Below, piece by piece: positions 1 through 6,932 of a DNA stretch of 10,068 nt (positions within the stretch are counted from its first letter, which is position 1; every line of letters begins with the position of its first letter). Where the stretch lies: NCBI GenBank assembly GCA_026992705.1, contig JALWYT010000345.1, positions 1 to 10,068 on the forward strand. Reading direction: 5' to 3'. Made by a program: the position numbers and the translations under genes. The notes beneath the pieces were generated by a model. That model saw only the letters and a program-made list of their open reading frames with translations. It searched no databases and had not been told where the DNA came from. The stretch comes from Thiotrichaceae bacterium. GTDB lineage: Bacteria; Pseudomonadota; Gammaproteobacteria; Thiotrichales; Thiotrichaceae.

Positions 1-599
1 GCTATTGTGCCCCGCATGTGAGCGTATTAAACGCAGGCGATGGCAATCATGCCCACCCCACACAAGCATTGCTGGACATGCTAACAATTCGACAGTATAA
101 GTCATCATTCCAGCCATTGAAGGTTGCCATTGTGGGCGATATTTTGCATTCTCGCGTGGCTCGTTCGCAAATACATGCTTTATCAACGCTTTGCACGGGT
201 GAAATCCGCGTGATTGCCCCAAAAACCTTGCTGCCTATTGGTATTGAGGATTTAGGTGTAAAGGTCTTTTATGATATGCAGGAAGGTCTAAAAGATGTGG
301 ATGTTGTGATTATGCTGCGATTGCAAAAGGAGCGGATGGAGGCGGCATTATTACCCTCAGAACGCGAGTTTTATAAATTCTACGGTTTAACCGAGGAACG
401 CTTTAAACTCGCCAAGCCTGATGCGATTGTGATGCACCCAGGTCCTGCTAATCGCGGGGTTGAGATTGATTCTCGCGTGGCGGATGGGCAACGCTCTGTA
501 ATTTTAAGCCAAGTAACCAATGGGGTTGCAGTGAGAATGGCGATAATGTCGATGGTGATGGATACGCAGGTGCGTGAAAAAAGCAAGGAGCAAGCCTAA
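1..599 (+). CDS. pyrB: Aspartate carbamoyltransferase catalytic subunit, 3' part (start lies before the window)
   Basis: This gene encodes the enzyme that condenses carbamoyl phosphate with L-aspartate to carbamoyl aspartate, the committed cytoplasmic step of pyrimidine synthesis. The reading frame is open from base 3 (reading YCAPHVSVLNAG) to the TAA at 597-599, about 198 residues of a protein usually near 330, so the start and the carbamoyl-phosphate STRT motif lie upstream. Visible motifs are NAGDGNHAHPTQALLD (the active-site histidine region), VGDILHSRVARS (aspartate-domain arginine), RLQKER (the aspartate-binding arginine of the family) and MHPGPANRGVEID near the C-terminus. The last motif and the overlap with a dihydroorotase-like gene mark the Pseudomonas-type enzyme rather than the E. 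coli PyrBI type. The stop overlaps the pyrC' start by one base (TAATG), so the two are probably translationally coupled. Identification is very secure; the GTG at 18 is an internal codon, not the start. Confidence 0.96.
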   Translation, partial: YCAPHVSVLNAGDGNHAHPTQALLDMLTIRQYKSSFQPLKVAIVGDILHSRVARSQIHALSTLCTGEIRVIAPKTLLPIGIEDLGVKVFYDMQEGLKDVDVVIMLRLQKERMEAALLPSEREFYKFYGLTEERFKLAKPDAIVMHPGPANRGVEIDSRVADGQRSVILSQVTNGVAVRMAIMSMVMDTQVREKSKEQA

Positions 600-1900
600 T
601 GCAAAGACATGAGCGAAAAGTCATTAAAAATGTCCGCTTGCTAGATGGGCAACATCAGGCTGAAACGTTGAGCCATATTTATATCGAAGATGGCAAGATT
701 TTAGCGATTACAGAACAGCCTGATTTTTTTGAAACTGAGCAAGTGATTGATGCCAAAGGTCTGTGGGCAATGCCGGGCTTAGTCGATTTGGCTTGCTATT
801 TACGCGACCCAGGGGCGGATCATAAAGCGAGTATTAAAAGCGAAACCATTGCCGCCGCTAGTGCAGGCATCACCAGCTTATGCTTTTTACCTGAACCAAA
901 AGTGTCGGTCAACAGTGCTGCGAATGTTAATCTGATTAATGAAATCAATAATCGTACAAGCAAAGCCCATATCCATGTTATCGGCAATCTAACGCAGGAT
1001 TTAAAAGGCACGGCTCTTAGTAATATGGGGGCTTTGAAAAAGGCAAGTTGCGTGGGGGTGAGTAATGGTTTGCAGCCGATTAAGGACTTGCATACTTTAT
1101 ATATGGCGATGCAATATGCTGCAACCTATGACTTGACCGTATTTATTCATCCACTGGATCATTCTTTAGCACAAAAAGGCTGTGTGCATCAAGGTAATGT
1201 AGCGACTCGAGTGGGTTTGCCCGGGATACCAACCGCAGCGGAAACAGCGGCATTATCGCAAGCCTTGAGTTTAGTCGCTGCCACTCAAGCTAAAACGCAT
1301 TTTTGTCGATTATCCTCAGCGGAGAGCGTCAAGTTGATTGAATACGGCAAAAATCAAGGTTTACCTATCACCGCTGATGTTGCGGCTCATCAGTTATTTT
1401 TAAGCGAGATGGATATTAAAGACTTTAATTCATTGTGCCACACCATGCCGCCACTGCGAACGATTCGTGATAAAGAGGCTTTACGGCAAGGCTTGGTAGA
1501 TGGAATTATTGATGCCATCTGTTCCGACCATCAACCGCATGAAATCGATGCAAAGCTTGCCCCCTTCCAAGAAACTGAGCCGGGGATTTCGGCATTAGAA
1601 ACCTTATTGCCATTAAGCTTGAAATTAGTGGAAGAAGGTGTGTTATCATTACCGCAAGCCATTGCTCTGGTGACAGAAAACCCAGCTAAGATTTTAGGTA
1701 TTCCCGCGGGTTTATTACAAGAAGGGCAAGACGCAAGCTTGCTATTATTTGACCCTAAACCACTCTGGGAACTACAAGCCGAAGATATGCTAAGTGCCGG
1801 CAAAAATACACCGTTTGTAGGGTACGGCTTTGCAGGTCGAGTAATTAAAACCTTTTTGGCAGGGAAAATGGTCTATAGTAGGTTAAAGGATGGGGAGTAG
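599..1900 (+). CDS. pyrC': Non-catalytic dihydroorotase homologue of the ATCase complex (PyrC'/PyrX)
   Basis: This is a 433-residue protein with the dihydroorotase/amidohydrolase fold but without the metal site. In active class I enzymes the motif after the first beta strands is DxHxHLR; here residues 63-69 read DLACYLR, so both metal-binding histidines (65 and 67) are gone. The usual SDDG is VSNG (Asn156), and the histidine of the HxxH-type HVS motif is Arg237 (HFCRLSSAES). His184 and Asp310 (CSDHQPH) remain. In Pseudomonas, the equivalent PyrC' is catalytically dead and is needed for assembly of active dodecameric ATCase with PyrB; I infer the same role here. Overlap with pyrB by one base supports equimolar, coupled production. 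An active dihydroorotase must then be encoded elsewhere. Annotation pipelines often call such genes plain dihydroorotase, which would be misleading here. Confidence 0.93.
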   Translation: MQRHERKVIKNVRLLDGQHQAETLSHIYIEDGKILAITEQPDFFETEQVIDAKGLWAMPGLVDLACYLRDPGADHKASIKSETIAAASAGITSLCFLPEPKVSVNSAANVNLINEINNRTSKAHIHVIGNLTQDLKGTALSNMGALKKASCVGVSNGLQPIKDLHTLYMAMQYAATYDLTVFIHPLDHSLAQKGCVHQGNVATRVGLPGIPTAAETAALSQALSLVAATQAKTHFCRLSSAESVKLIEYGKNQGLPITADVAAHQLFLSEMDIKDFNSLCHTMPPLRTIRDKEALRQGLVDGIIDAICSDHQPHEIDAKLAPFQETEPGISALETLLPLSLKLVEEGVLSLPQAIALVTENPAKILGIPAGLLQEGQDASLLLFDPKPLWELQAEDMLSAGKNTPFVGYGFAGRVIKTFLAGKMVYSRLKDGE

Positions 1901-1942
1901 AAGATGGAGGATAGAGATAGATTTTAGAGGATGGATAATAGA
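1888..1942 (+). repeat. Degenerate purine-rich heptanucleotide repeat
   Basis: About eight imperfect 7-base units follow each other: GGATGGG, GAGTAGA, AGATGGA, GGATAGA, GATAGAT, a 6-base TTTAGA, GGATGGA and TAATAGA. The consensus is roughly GGATRGA. The array begins inside the last codons of pyrC' and runs into the intergenic region, so it contributes the C-terminal residues and stop. The period is seen directly. Its function is unknown; short heptad repeats of this style are known between genes in some bacteria, notably cyanobacteria (STRR elements), but I cannot show a relationship. Confidence 0.6.
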
Positions 1943-2054
1943 ATTTATCCCGTACTTTTATATGAGAGTGAGAGCGAGAGGATACCTATTTTTTTATGGT
2001 ATAGTTTAACCTTTAACGAACCAATATGATCGTCCATAAAATTCAGGAAGAACG
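1901..2054 (+). promoter_or_regulatory. Intergenic region with weak promoter-like elements upstream of ntrX
   Basis: This 154-base spacer separates pyrC' from the ntrX-like gene. After the heptad repeat it holds three tandem hexamers GAGAGT, GAGAGC, GAGAGG (1964-1981), a T7 run (1989-1995) and a doubled TTTAAC (2005-2010 and 2012-2017). Two -10-like hexamers are present, TATAGT at 2000-2005 and TATGAT at 2025-2030, each 5 of 6 to the sigma70 consensus, but neither has a convincing -35 box at 16-18 bases. I see no sigma54-type GG-N10-GC site. A promoter for the downstream genes is expected here from gene arrangement, but its exact position is not resolved. No clear intrinsic terminator for the pyr genes is visible either. 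Confidence 0.35.
2045..2050 (+). promoter_or_regulatory. Ribosome binding site of ntrX-like gene
   Basis: AGGAAG lies four bases before the ATG at 2055. It supports that start, which also places the receiver phospho-acceptor at the usual residue 54. Confidence 0.7.
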
Positions 2055-3434
2055 ATGACGGCACAATATATATTAATCGTCGATGACGAACCCGATATTC
2101 GGAATTTACTTAGTGAGATATTAGAGGATGAAGGCTATGAGGTAGGTACGGCTGAGAATGCATCGCAGGCGAAGGTTTTACATCGTTCGCGTAAACCTGA
2201 TTTGGTGTTGCTTGATATTTGGATGCCCGGTGAAGATGGAATTTCACTGCTCAAAGGCTGGAGTGACAATGGTAATTTATGCTGTCCGGTGATTATGATG
2301 TCAGGGCATGCTACTATTGAAACCGCTGTAGAAGCTACACGTTTAGGGGCATATGATTTCATTGAAAAACCTTTGTCATTAGCTAAAACATTACTCACAA
2401 TTGAACATGCCCTGCGAGCATCGCAATTAGAGCAGGAGAACCAAGGTTTGCGTAAACAAGTAACAATGATGCAAACGCCTGTTGGATCTAGTAAAGTCAT
2501 TAGTAAACTTAGAAAGCAAGCTGAACAAATCGCGACACATAATACGCCGGTAATTTTTTATGGTGAATCGGGTTCAGGGAAAGAGATTTTTGCTCAATAT
2601 ATTCATAGCCAAAGCAGTCGAGCGGATCGACCTTTTGAAAAAGCCTCTGTAAATGCTTTATCTAAGCAGCGTATGAGTGAAGAAATTTTTGGCTGGGAAG
2701 AGCAAGACAAAGTTCATTTTGGTTTAATTGAAAAGGCAAATGGTGGCACATTATATTTATCCAATATTGCTGATCTGGATGGTGAGGCACAAATTCGATT
2801 ACTTACAGCATTAAAAGAGAAAAAATTTAAGCGGGTAGGTGGTAGGGAATGGCTAAATCTTAATACCGTAATTTTTACTTCGTCAGATCATGATTTAAAA
2901 GATGATGTACAGGCAGGGAAGTTTAAGGCAGATTTATATTATCAGTTAAATATGCTGCCATTACATATTCCCCCGTTACGGGATCATCCTGAAGATATTC
3001 CTGAATTATTGAATTTCTATGTCGATCATTTAACTGCACAGGAAAATCTGCCTTATCGCCATTTTTCACTATCAACACAAAATTTTTTACGTTCACATGC
3101 TTGGCTGGGCAATTTATTAGAGCTAAAAAACCTAGTACAACGCTTATTAATTATTGGTACTGATTATGAAGTGACCCAAGAAGAAGTCGAGGAAGTGCTA
3201 GGTTCTCAAGTGCCTATCTATAGTTATGGCAGCAGCAAAATTCCTGAACATTTATTTGATATGCCGTTGCGACAAGCCCGCGAGCAATTTGAGCATGATT
3301 ATTTAGTTTATCAGCTACAACAGACTAAAGGTAATGTCAGCAAATTGGCAGAGCGGGTAAAAATGGAACGCACCCATTTGTATCGAAAAATGAGAGCCCT
3401 AGAAATTGATCCTAAAAATTATGGAAGGAGCTAG
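2055..3434 (+). CDS. ntrX: NtrX-like response regulator with degenerate AAA+ domain
   Basis: This 459-residue regulator has three domains. The N-terminal receiver (1-120) is intact: Asp10/Asp11, phospho-acceptor Asp54 in LLDIWMPGEDG, Ser83 and Lys105 (EKP). The AAA+ region (about 145-370) has a good Walker A (GESGSGKE, 170-177), but the GAFTGA loop that contacts sigma54 is absent. Between FG (212-213) and GG (230-231) there are 16 residues where I count 21 in typical family members. The Walker B LDE is LSN (235-237), the FREDLYYRL arginine-finger segment is FKADLYYQL (290-298), and the sensor II WPGNVREL is WLGNLLEL (350-357). The C-terminal Fis-type helix-turn-helix (about 405-455, ending in THLYRKMRALEID) is well kept. 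It should bind DNA on phosphorylation but probably cannot hydrolyse ATP or open sigma54 promoters. The linkage to trkAH supports the NtrX assignment; a kinase (NtrY) is not adjacent. Confidence 0.85.
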   Translation: MTAQYILIVDDEPDIRNLLSEILEDEGYEVGTAENASQAKVLHRSRKPDLVLLDIWMPGEDGISLLKGWSDNGNLCCPVIMMSGHATIETAVEATRLGAYDFIEKPLSLAKTLLTIEHALRASQLEQENQGLRKQVTMMQTPVGSSKVISKLRKQAEQIATHNTPVIFYGESGSGKEIFAQYIHSQSSRADRPFEKASVNALSKQRMSEEIFGWEEQDKVHFGLIEKANGGTLYLSNIADLDGEAQIRLLTALKEKKFKRVGGREWLNLNTVIFTSSDHDLKDDVQAGKFKADLYYQLNMLPLHIPPLRDHPEDIPELLNFYVDHLTAQENLPYRHFSLSTQNFLRSHAWLGNLLELKNLVQRLLIIGTDYEVTQEEVEEVLGSQVPIYSYGSSKIPEHLFDMPLRQAREQFEHDYLVYQLQQTKGNVSKLAERVKMERTHLYRKMRALEIDPKNYGRS

Positions 3435-3446
3435 GAAGCATTCCTA
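3432..3446 (+). promoter_or_regulatory. Short perfect inverted repeat at the ntrX-trkA junction
   Basis: TAGGAA (3432-3437) and TTCCTA (3441-3446) are a 6-base inverted repeat around the 3-base loop GCA. The left arm contains the ntrX stop codon (TAG) and the only Shine-Dalgarno-like sequence (AGGAAG) before trkA. In RNA the small hairpin could hide this site until ribosomes finishing ntrX open it, but the stem is short and AT-containing, so this is a possibility only. Confidence 0.4.
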
Positions 3447-3459
3447 ATACTTGATAGCA

Positions 3460-4839
3460 ATGAAAGTACTTATTCTCGGTGCGGGGCAAGTAGGGCATTC
3501 GCTAGCAGAAAGCCTTGTGCAGGAAGAACATGATGTTACGATTGTTGATCATAATGTTAATGTTCTTCGAGAGCTTCGTGATAAACTTGATATTCGTACA
3601 CAAGTTGGCATGGCTTCTCACCCTGACACATTAGAGAGTGCAGGTATTGATGATGTGGAGATGCTTATTGCTGTAACCAATAGTGATGAAACAAATATTG
3701 TTGCTTGTCAAGTTGCCTATAGCCTTTATCATACACCCACAAAATTAGCTCGCATTCGTTCAGCAGAATATCTACGTTATCCCAAATTATTTAGCTCAAA
3801 TTCTATTCCGATTGATGTAATTATTAGCCCTGAGCAATTGGTCACCGAATATATTTTTCGGTTGTTAAGTTTTCCAGGTGCTTTGCAGGTTTTAGATTTT
3901 GCAGGTGGGCGTGTTCAGTTAGTCGCAGTAAAGGCTTATTATGGTGGTGCTTTAGTTGGGCATGAGTTACGCACCTTAAAAGAACATATGCCTGAAGATA
4001 TAAAAAGCAAAGTAGTAACCATTTTTCGTAATGGAAAAGCCATTATTCCTAATGGTGATACAGTCATTGATATTGATGATGAGGTGTTTTTCCTGGCTAG
4101 TCCTGAGCATGTTCGAACAATTATTAGTGAGTTACGGCGTTTGGATAAACCGTATAAACGGATAATGATTGCTGGTGGCGGTAGTATTGGTCGGCGTTTA
4201 GCGGATTTATTGGAAGATGCTAACTATCGTGTCAAAATTATTGAATTTAACTCTGAGCGGGCAACTCATCTTGCAGAAATTTTAGATAAAACCATCGTAT
4301 TAGAAGGTGATGCAGCAGATGAATCCTTATTGCTAGAAGAAGATATTGAAAACATCGATGTATTTCTTGCGTTAACTAATGATGATGAGGCGAATATCTT
4401 ATCGGCAATGTTAGCGAAACGTTTAGGTTCACGTCGAGTTATGTCTTTAATTAATCGTACCAGCTATGTTGACCTGGTTGAAACATCAACCATTGATTTA
4501 GCAATTTCCCCTCAACAGGTGACGATTGGAGCATTACTCACTCATGTTCGGCGTGGTGATATTGTTTCTGTTCATTCTTTGCGTCGTGGAGCCGCAGAAG
4601 CGATTGAAGTGATTGCTCATGGAGATAAAAGAACCTCCCGCGTTATTGGCAGACGCTTGGGTGAAATTAAATTACCTCCTGCAACTACGATTGGGGCAAT
4701 TGTTCGTAATGAAGAAGTCATTGTAGCATCTGATGATATTATTATTGAAGCGGAGGATCATATACTCATGTTATTATCTGACAAGCGTTATATCCCCGCG
4801 GTTGAAAAACTTTTTCAGGTAAGTGTGACTTTTTTATAA
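3460..4839 (+). CDS. trkA: Trk system K+ uptake regulatory protein TrkA
   Basis: TrkA is the cytoplasmic NAD(H)/nucleotide-binding ring that binds TrkH and gates K+ uptake. From the ATG at 3460 it is 459 residues, matching the E. coli protein (458). It has the expected duplicated layout: RCK-N domain 1 with GAGQVG (7-12) and acidic Asp30, a first RCK-C near 140-225, then RCK-N domain 2 with GGGSIG (239-244) and Glu262, and a final RCK-C. Both Rossmann sites look intact. An in-frame TTG at 3451 would add three residues (MIA) and lies at a better distance from AGGAAG (3433-3438), but family proteins begin with MK(I/V)(I/L)ILGAGQVG, so I prefer the ATG. It starts 25 bases after the ntrX stop and ends 9 bases before trkH, in line with one transcript. 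Confidence 0.95.
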   Translation: MKVLILGAGQVGHSLAESLVQEEHDVTIVDHNVNVLRELRDKLDIRTQVGMASHPDTLESAGIDDVEMLIAVTNSDETNIVACQVAYSLYHTPTKLARIRSAEYLRYPKLFSSNSIPIDVIISPEQLVTEYIFRLLSFPGALQVLDFAGGRVQLVAVKAYYGGALVGHELRTLKEHMPEDIKSKVVTIFRNGKAIIPNGDTVIDIDDEVFFLASPEHVRTIISELRRLDKPYKRIMIAGGGSIGRRLADLLEDANYRVKIIEFNSERATHLAEILDKTIVLEGDAADESLLLEEDIENIDVFLALTNDDEANILSAMLAKRLGSRRVMSLINRTSYVDLVETSTIDLAISPQQVTIGALLTHVRRGDIVSVHSLRRGAAEAIEVIAHGDKRTSRVIGRRLGEIKLPPATTIGAIVRNEEVIVASDDIIIEAEDHILMLLSDKRYIPAVEKLFQVSVTFL

Positions 4840-4848
4840 GGCATTCTT

Positions 4849-6306
4849 GTGCAATTTTTTGTAATACAACGTGTTATTAGCTTACTACTGATTGTTTTTA
4901 GTTTAACGCTACTTCCTCCCGTATGGGTGGGTTGGTACTACCAAGACCCCGATTTTTTATCCTTTGTTGAAGGCTTCTTTTTTATCGCAATTACTGGGTT
5001 TATATTTTGGTTCCCTGTACGTCATCGAAAAAAAGAACTTCGTTTAAAAGATGGTTTTTTAATTGTTGTTTTATTTTGGTTAGTACTCGGTCTATGCGGA
5101 GCAATTCCTTTTTATATGTCTGAAACCATGTCACTGTCTTTAACAGATTCAGTGTTTGAGTCAATTTCTGGTTTAACTACAACAGGGGCGACCGTACTCA
5201 CTAGTTTGGATTCAACACCTAAATCTATTTTATTTTATCGACAAGAACTTCAGTGGTTAGGTGGTATGGGTATTATTGTGCTTGCTGTAGCAATACTCCC
5301 AATGTTAGGAGTTGGTGGTATGCAATTATATCGAGCTGAAACACCAGGTCCTATTAAAGATTCAAAACTTACTCCCCGTATTAAAGAAACGGCTAAATTA
5401 CTTTGGTATATTTATTTAGTACTGACGATTAGTTGTACTGTTATGTATTACATTGCAGGTATGGATTGGTTTGATGCAATTTGTCACGCATTTAGTACGG
5501 TAGCAATCGGCGGGTTTTCAACACACAATAGTAGTATAGGAAATTTTGATAGTGCCTATATTGAAGCAGTTGCTGTTGTATTTATGTTGCTTGCGGGTGT
5601 AAATTTCGGTTTACATTTTACTGCTTGGCGAAATTTGAACTTAAAAACTTATATACAAGACTCAGAGTTTAATGCTTATATTGGTATCCTTATTATATTG
5701 ATATTGATTTCTATTCCATATTTGTATGTATCTAGCCCTAATACTGCACTAACAATTTCTGATGCTGTACGAGATAGTATTTTCCAAGTGGTTTCTATTA
5801 GTACAACAACAGGATTTACGACAACAGATTATAGCCAATGGCCAGGGTTCTTACCCGTATTATTAATATTTAGTAGCTTTATTGGTGGTTGTGCAGGCTC
5901 TACTGCAGGTGGTATGAAAGTTATTCGTTTTTTATTACTATTTAAACAAGGGAGTCGAGAAATTTATCGTCTTATTCATCCACGAGCAAAAATATCCATC
6001 AAGATTAATCGTAAACCTTTGCCTGAGAATGTGGTACAAGGTGTTTGGGGCTTTTTTGCAGTTTATGTCGTTTTATTCACAATATTTATGTTATTAGTAA
6101 TGATGTCAGGTGTGGATCAGGAAACGGCTTTTTCTGCTGTTGCTGCTACATTAAATAATCTAGGACCAGGCTTAGGTGATGTGGCTCAAAATTTTCAATC
6201 AATGAATGATTTTGTTAAATGGTTATTGTGTCTTGCTATGTTAATGGGACGCTTAGAAATTTTTACGTTATTAGTTATTTTAACACCTGCCTTTTGGAGA
6301 AAATAA
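4849..6306 (+). CDS. trkH: Trk system K+ uptake transmembrane protein TrkH
   Basis: This is the inner-membrane K+-translocating subunit, 485 residues, the same size as E. coli TrkH and highly alike throughout. The four pore-loop filter segments of the Trk/Ktr/HKT superfamily are all visible: TTTGAT (110-115), AIGGFST (219-225), TTTGFTTTD (319-327) and NNLGPGLG (436-443), each with its filter glycine. The IGGCAGSTAGGMK segment (345-357), which corresponds to the intramembrane loop below the filter, is conserved, as is the terminal TPAFWRK. The start is GTG at 4849, preceded by AAGG (4838-4841) with a 7-base spacer, the site overlapping the trkA stop; no ATG gives a sensible N-terminus. The stop overlaps the next gene's ATG by one base. 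Function is as secure as sequence reading allows; whether it prefers K+ strictly is not testable here. Confidence 0.96.
   Translation: MQFFVIQRVISLLLIVFSLTLLPPVWVGWYYQDPDFLSFVEGFFFIAITGFIFWFPVRHRKKELRLKDGFLIVVLFWLVLGLCGAIPFYMSETMSLSLTDSVFESISGLTTTGATVLTSLDSTPKSILFYRQELQWLGGMGIIVLAVAILPMLGVGGMQLYRAETPGPIKDSKLTPRIKETAKLLWYIYLVLTISCTVMYYIAGMDWFDAICHAFSTVAIGGFSTHNSSIGNFDSAYIEAVAVVFMLLAGVNFGLHFTAWRNLNLKTYIQDSEFNAYIGILIILILISIPYLYVSSPNTALTISDAVRDSIFQVVSISTTTGFTTTDYSQWPGFLPVLLIFSSFIGGCAGSTAGGMKVIRFLLLFKQGSREIYRLIHPRAKISIKINRKPLPENVVQGVWGFFAVYVVLFTIFMLLVMMSGVDQETAFSAVAATLNNLGPGLGDVAQNFQSMNDFVKWLLCLAMLMGRLEIFTLLVILTPAFWRK
6296..6300 (+). promoter_or_regulatory. Ribosome binding site of the methyltransferase, inside trkH
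   Basis: GGAGA lies within the last codons of trkH, five bases before the ATG at 6306. It decides the start: the reading frame is open further upstream to 6219, but that extension lies wholly within trkH and has no homologous look. Confidence 0.7.
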
Positions 6307-6881
6307 TGATACAACTCCTAGATAAATGGAATCGACATTACCAAAATGCAGACTTTAGTTTAGCAACCCCTGCTAGAGTATTACGAGAAAATATTCATTT
6401 ATTAGCAGTACCTGGTAGAGCCTTAGATCTTGCTTGTGGGCTTGCAGGTAATGCTATATTTTTAGAAAAACAAGGCTTTCAGGTTGATGCTATTGATAGT
6501 TCATCCCTATTAATTCAAAAGCTTAAGCAATATATTAATCGTAATCAACTTAATATCAATCCCATACTACAAGATATAGAAACCCAGCCATTACTAAGTT
6601 CTCACTATGATGTTATTGTGGTGAGTTATTTTTTAAGCCGAGAGATATTTCCTAATATTATTGATGCCTTAACGCCAGGTGGTCTATTAGTTTATCAAAC
6701 CTGGTCACAGGAAAGGGTTTCAGATAAAGGACCTAAACGACAAGCTTTTCGTTTAGCAAAGGGGGAATTATTGACACTATGTAAGAATTTACAACTAGTG
6801 TATTATCGCGAGGACGAAATGATTGGTGATATAAGTAAGGGTTTTAGAGACAAAGTCTTCTATATTGGGAAAAGGTGTTAA
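6306..6881 (+). CDS. Class I SAM-dependent methyltransferase, TehB-like
   Basis: This 191-residue soluble protein has a class I Rossmann methyltransferase core. Motif I is ALDLACGLAGNAIFL (39-53), a variant of the E/DxGxGxG loop that binds S-adenosylmethionine. The acidic residue at the end of beta 2 is Asp64 in VDAIDSSS, motif IV is YDVIVVSYFLSREIFP (101-116), and the LTPGGLLVYQTW strand follows (122-133). The DLACGxGxNAxFLA-like motif and short length resemble TehB/tellurite-resistance and small thiol or metalloid methyltransferases, but the true substrate cannot be read from sequence. The ATG at 6306 overlaps the trkH stop by one base (TAATG) and has a good ribosome site, so it is probably translated with trkH. 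Why a methyltransferase is coupled to a K+ channel is unclear; the nearby ion transporters do not require one. Confidence 0.82.
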   Translation: MIQLLDKWNRHYQNADFSLATPARVLRENIHLLAVPGRALDLACGLAGNAIFLEKQGFQVDAIDSSSLLIQKLKQYINRNQLNINPILQDIETQPLLSSHYDVIVVSYFLSREIFPNIIDALTPGGLLVYQTWSQERVSDKGPKRQAFRLAKGELLTLCKNLQLVYYREDEMIGDISKGFRDKVFYIGKRC

Positions 6882-6932
6882 AGCATATCTCCTTTCATCT
6901 ATTTAATCCTATTCAGATAGTTATATTTTATC
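6882..6932 (+). promoter_or_regulatory. AT-rich leader before nhaD with possible -10 box
   Basis: The 51 bases hold TATATT (6922-6927), 5 of 6 to a -10 box, only six bases before the ATG, and no purine-rich ribosome site. No -35 match sits at 16-18 bases. If the -10 is real the messenger would be close to leaderless; otherwise nhaD depends on read-through from upstream. Confidence 0.25.

Noticed and set aside
1982..2002. ATACC/GGTAT inverted repeat with T7 inside, considered as a pyr terminator
   Set aside because: The stem is only five bases, and the T-run lies in the loop, not after the stem, so it does not fit an intrinsic terminator.
2135..2500. 121-codon open frame on the minus strand inside the ntrX receiver
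   Set aside because: The plus strand encodes a clear receiver domain; the antisense product is cysteine- and serine-rich without a recognisable domain.
6219..6305. Upstream extension of the methyltransferase start into trkH
   Set aside because: The extra 29 residues come from trkH read out of frame; the ATG at 6306 has a good ribosome site and gives the normal N-terminus.
6867..6896. AAAGG/CCTTT pairing after the methyltransferase stop, considered as a terminator
   Set aside because: Only five base pairs with a long loop and no following T-run.
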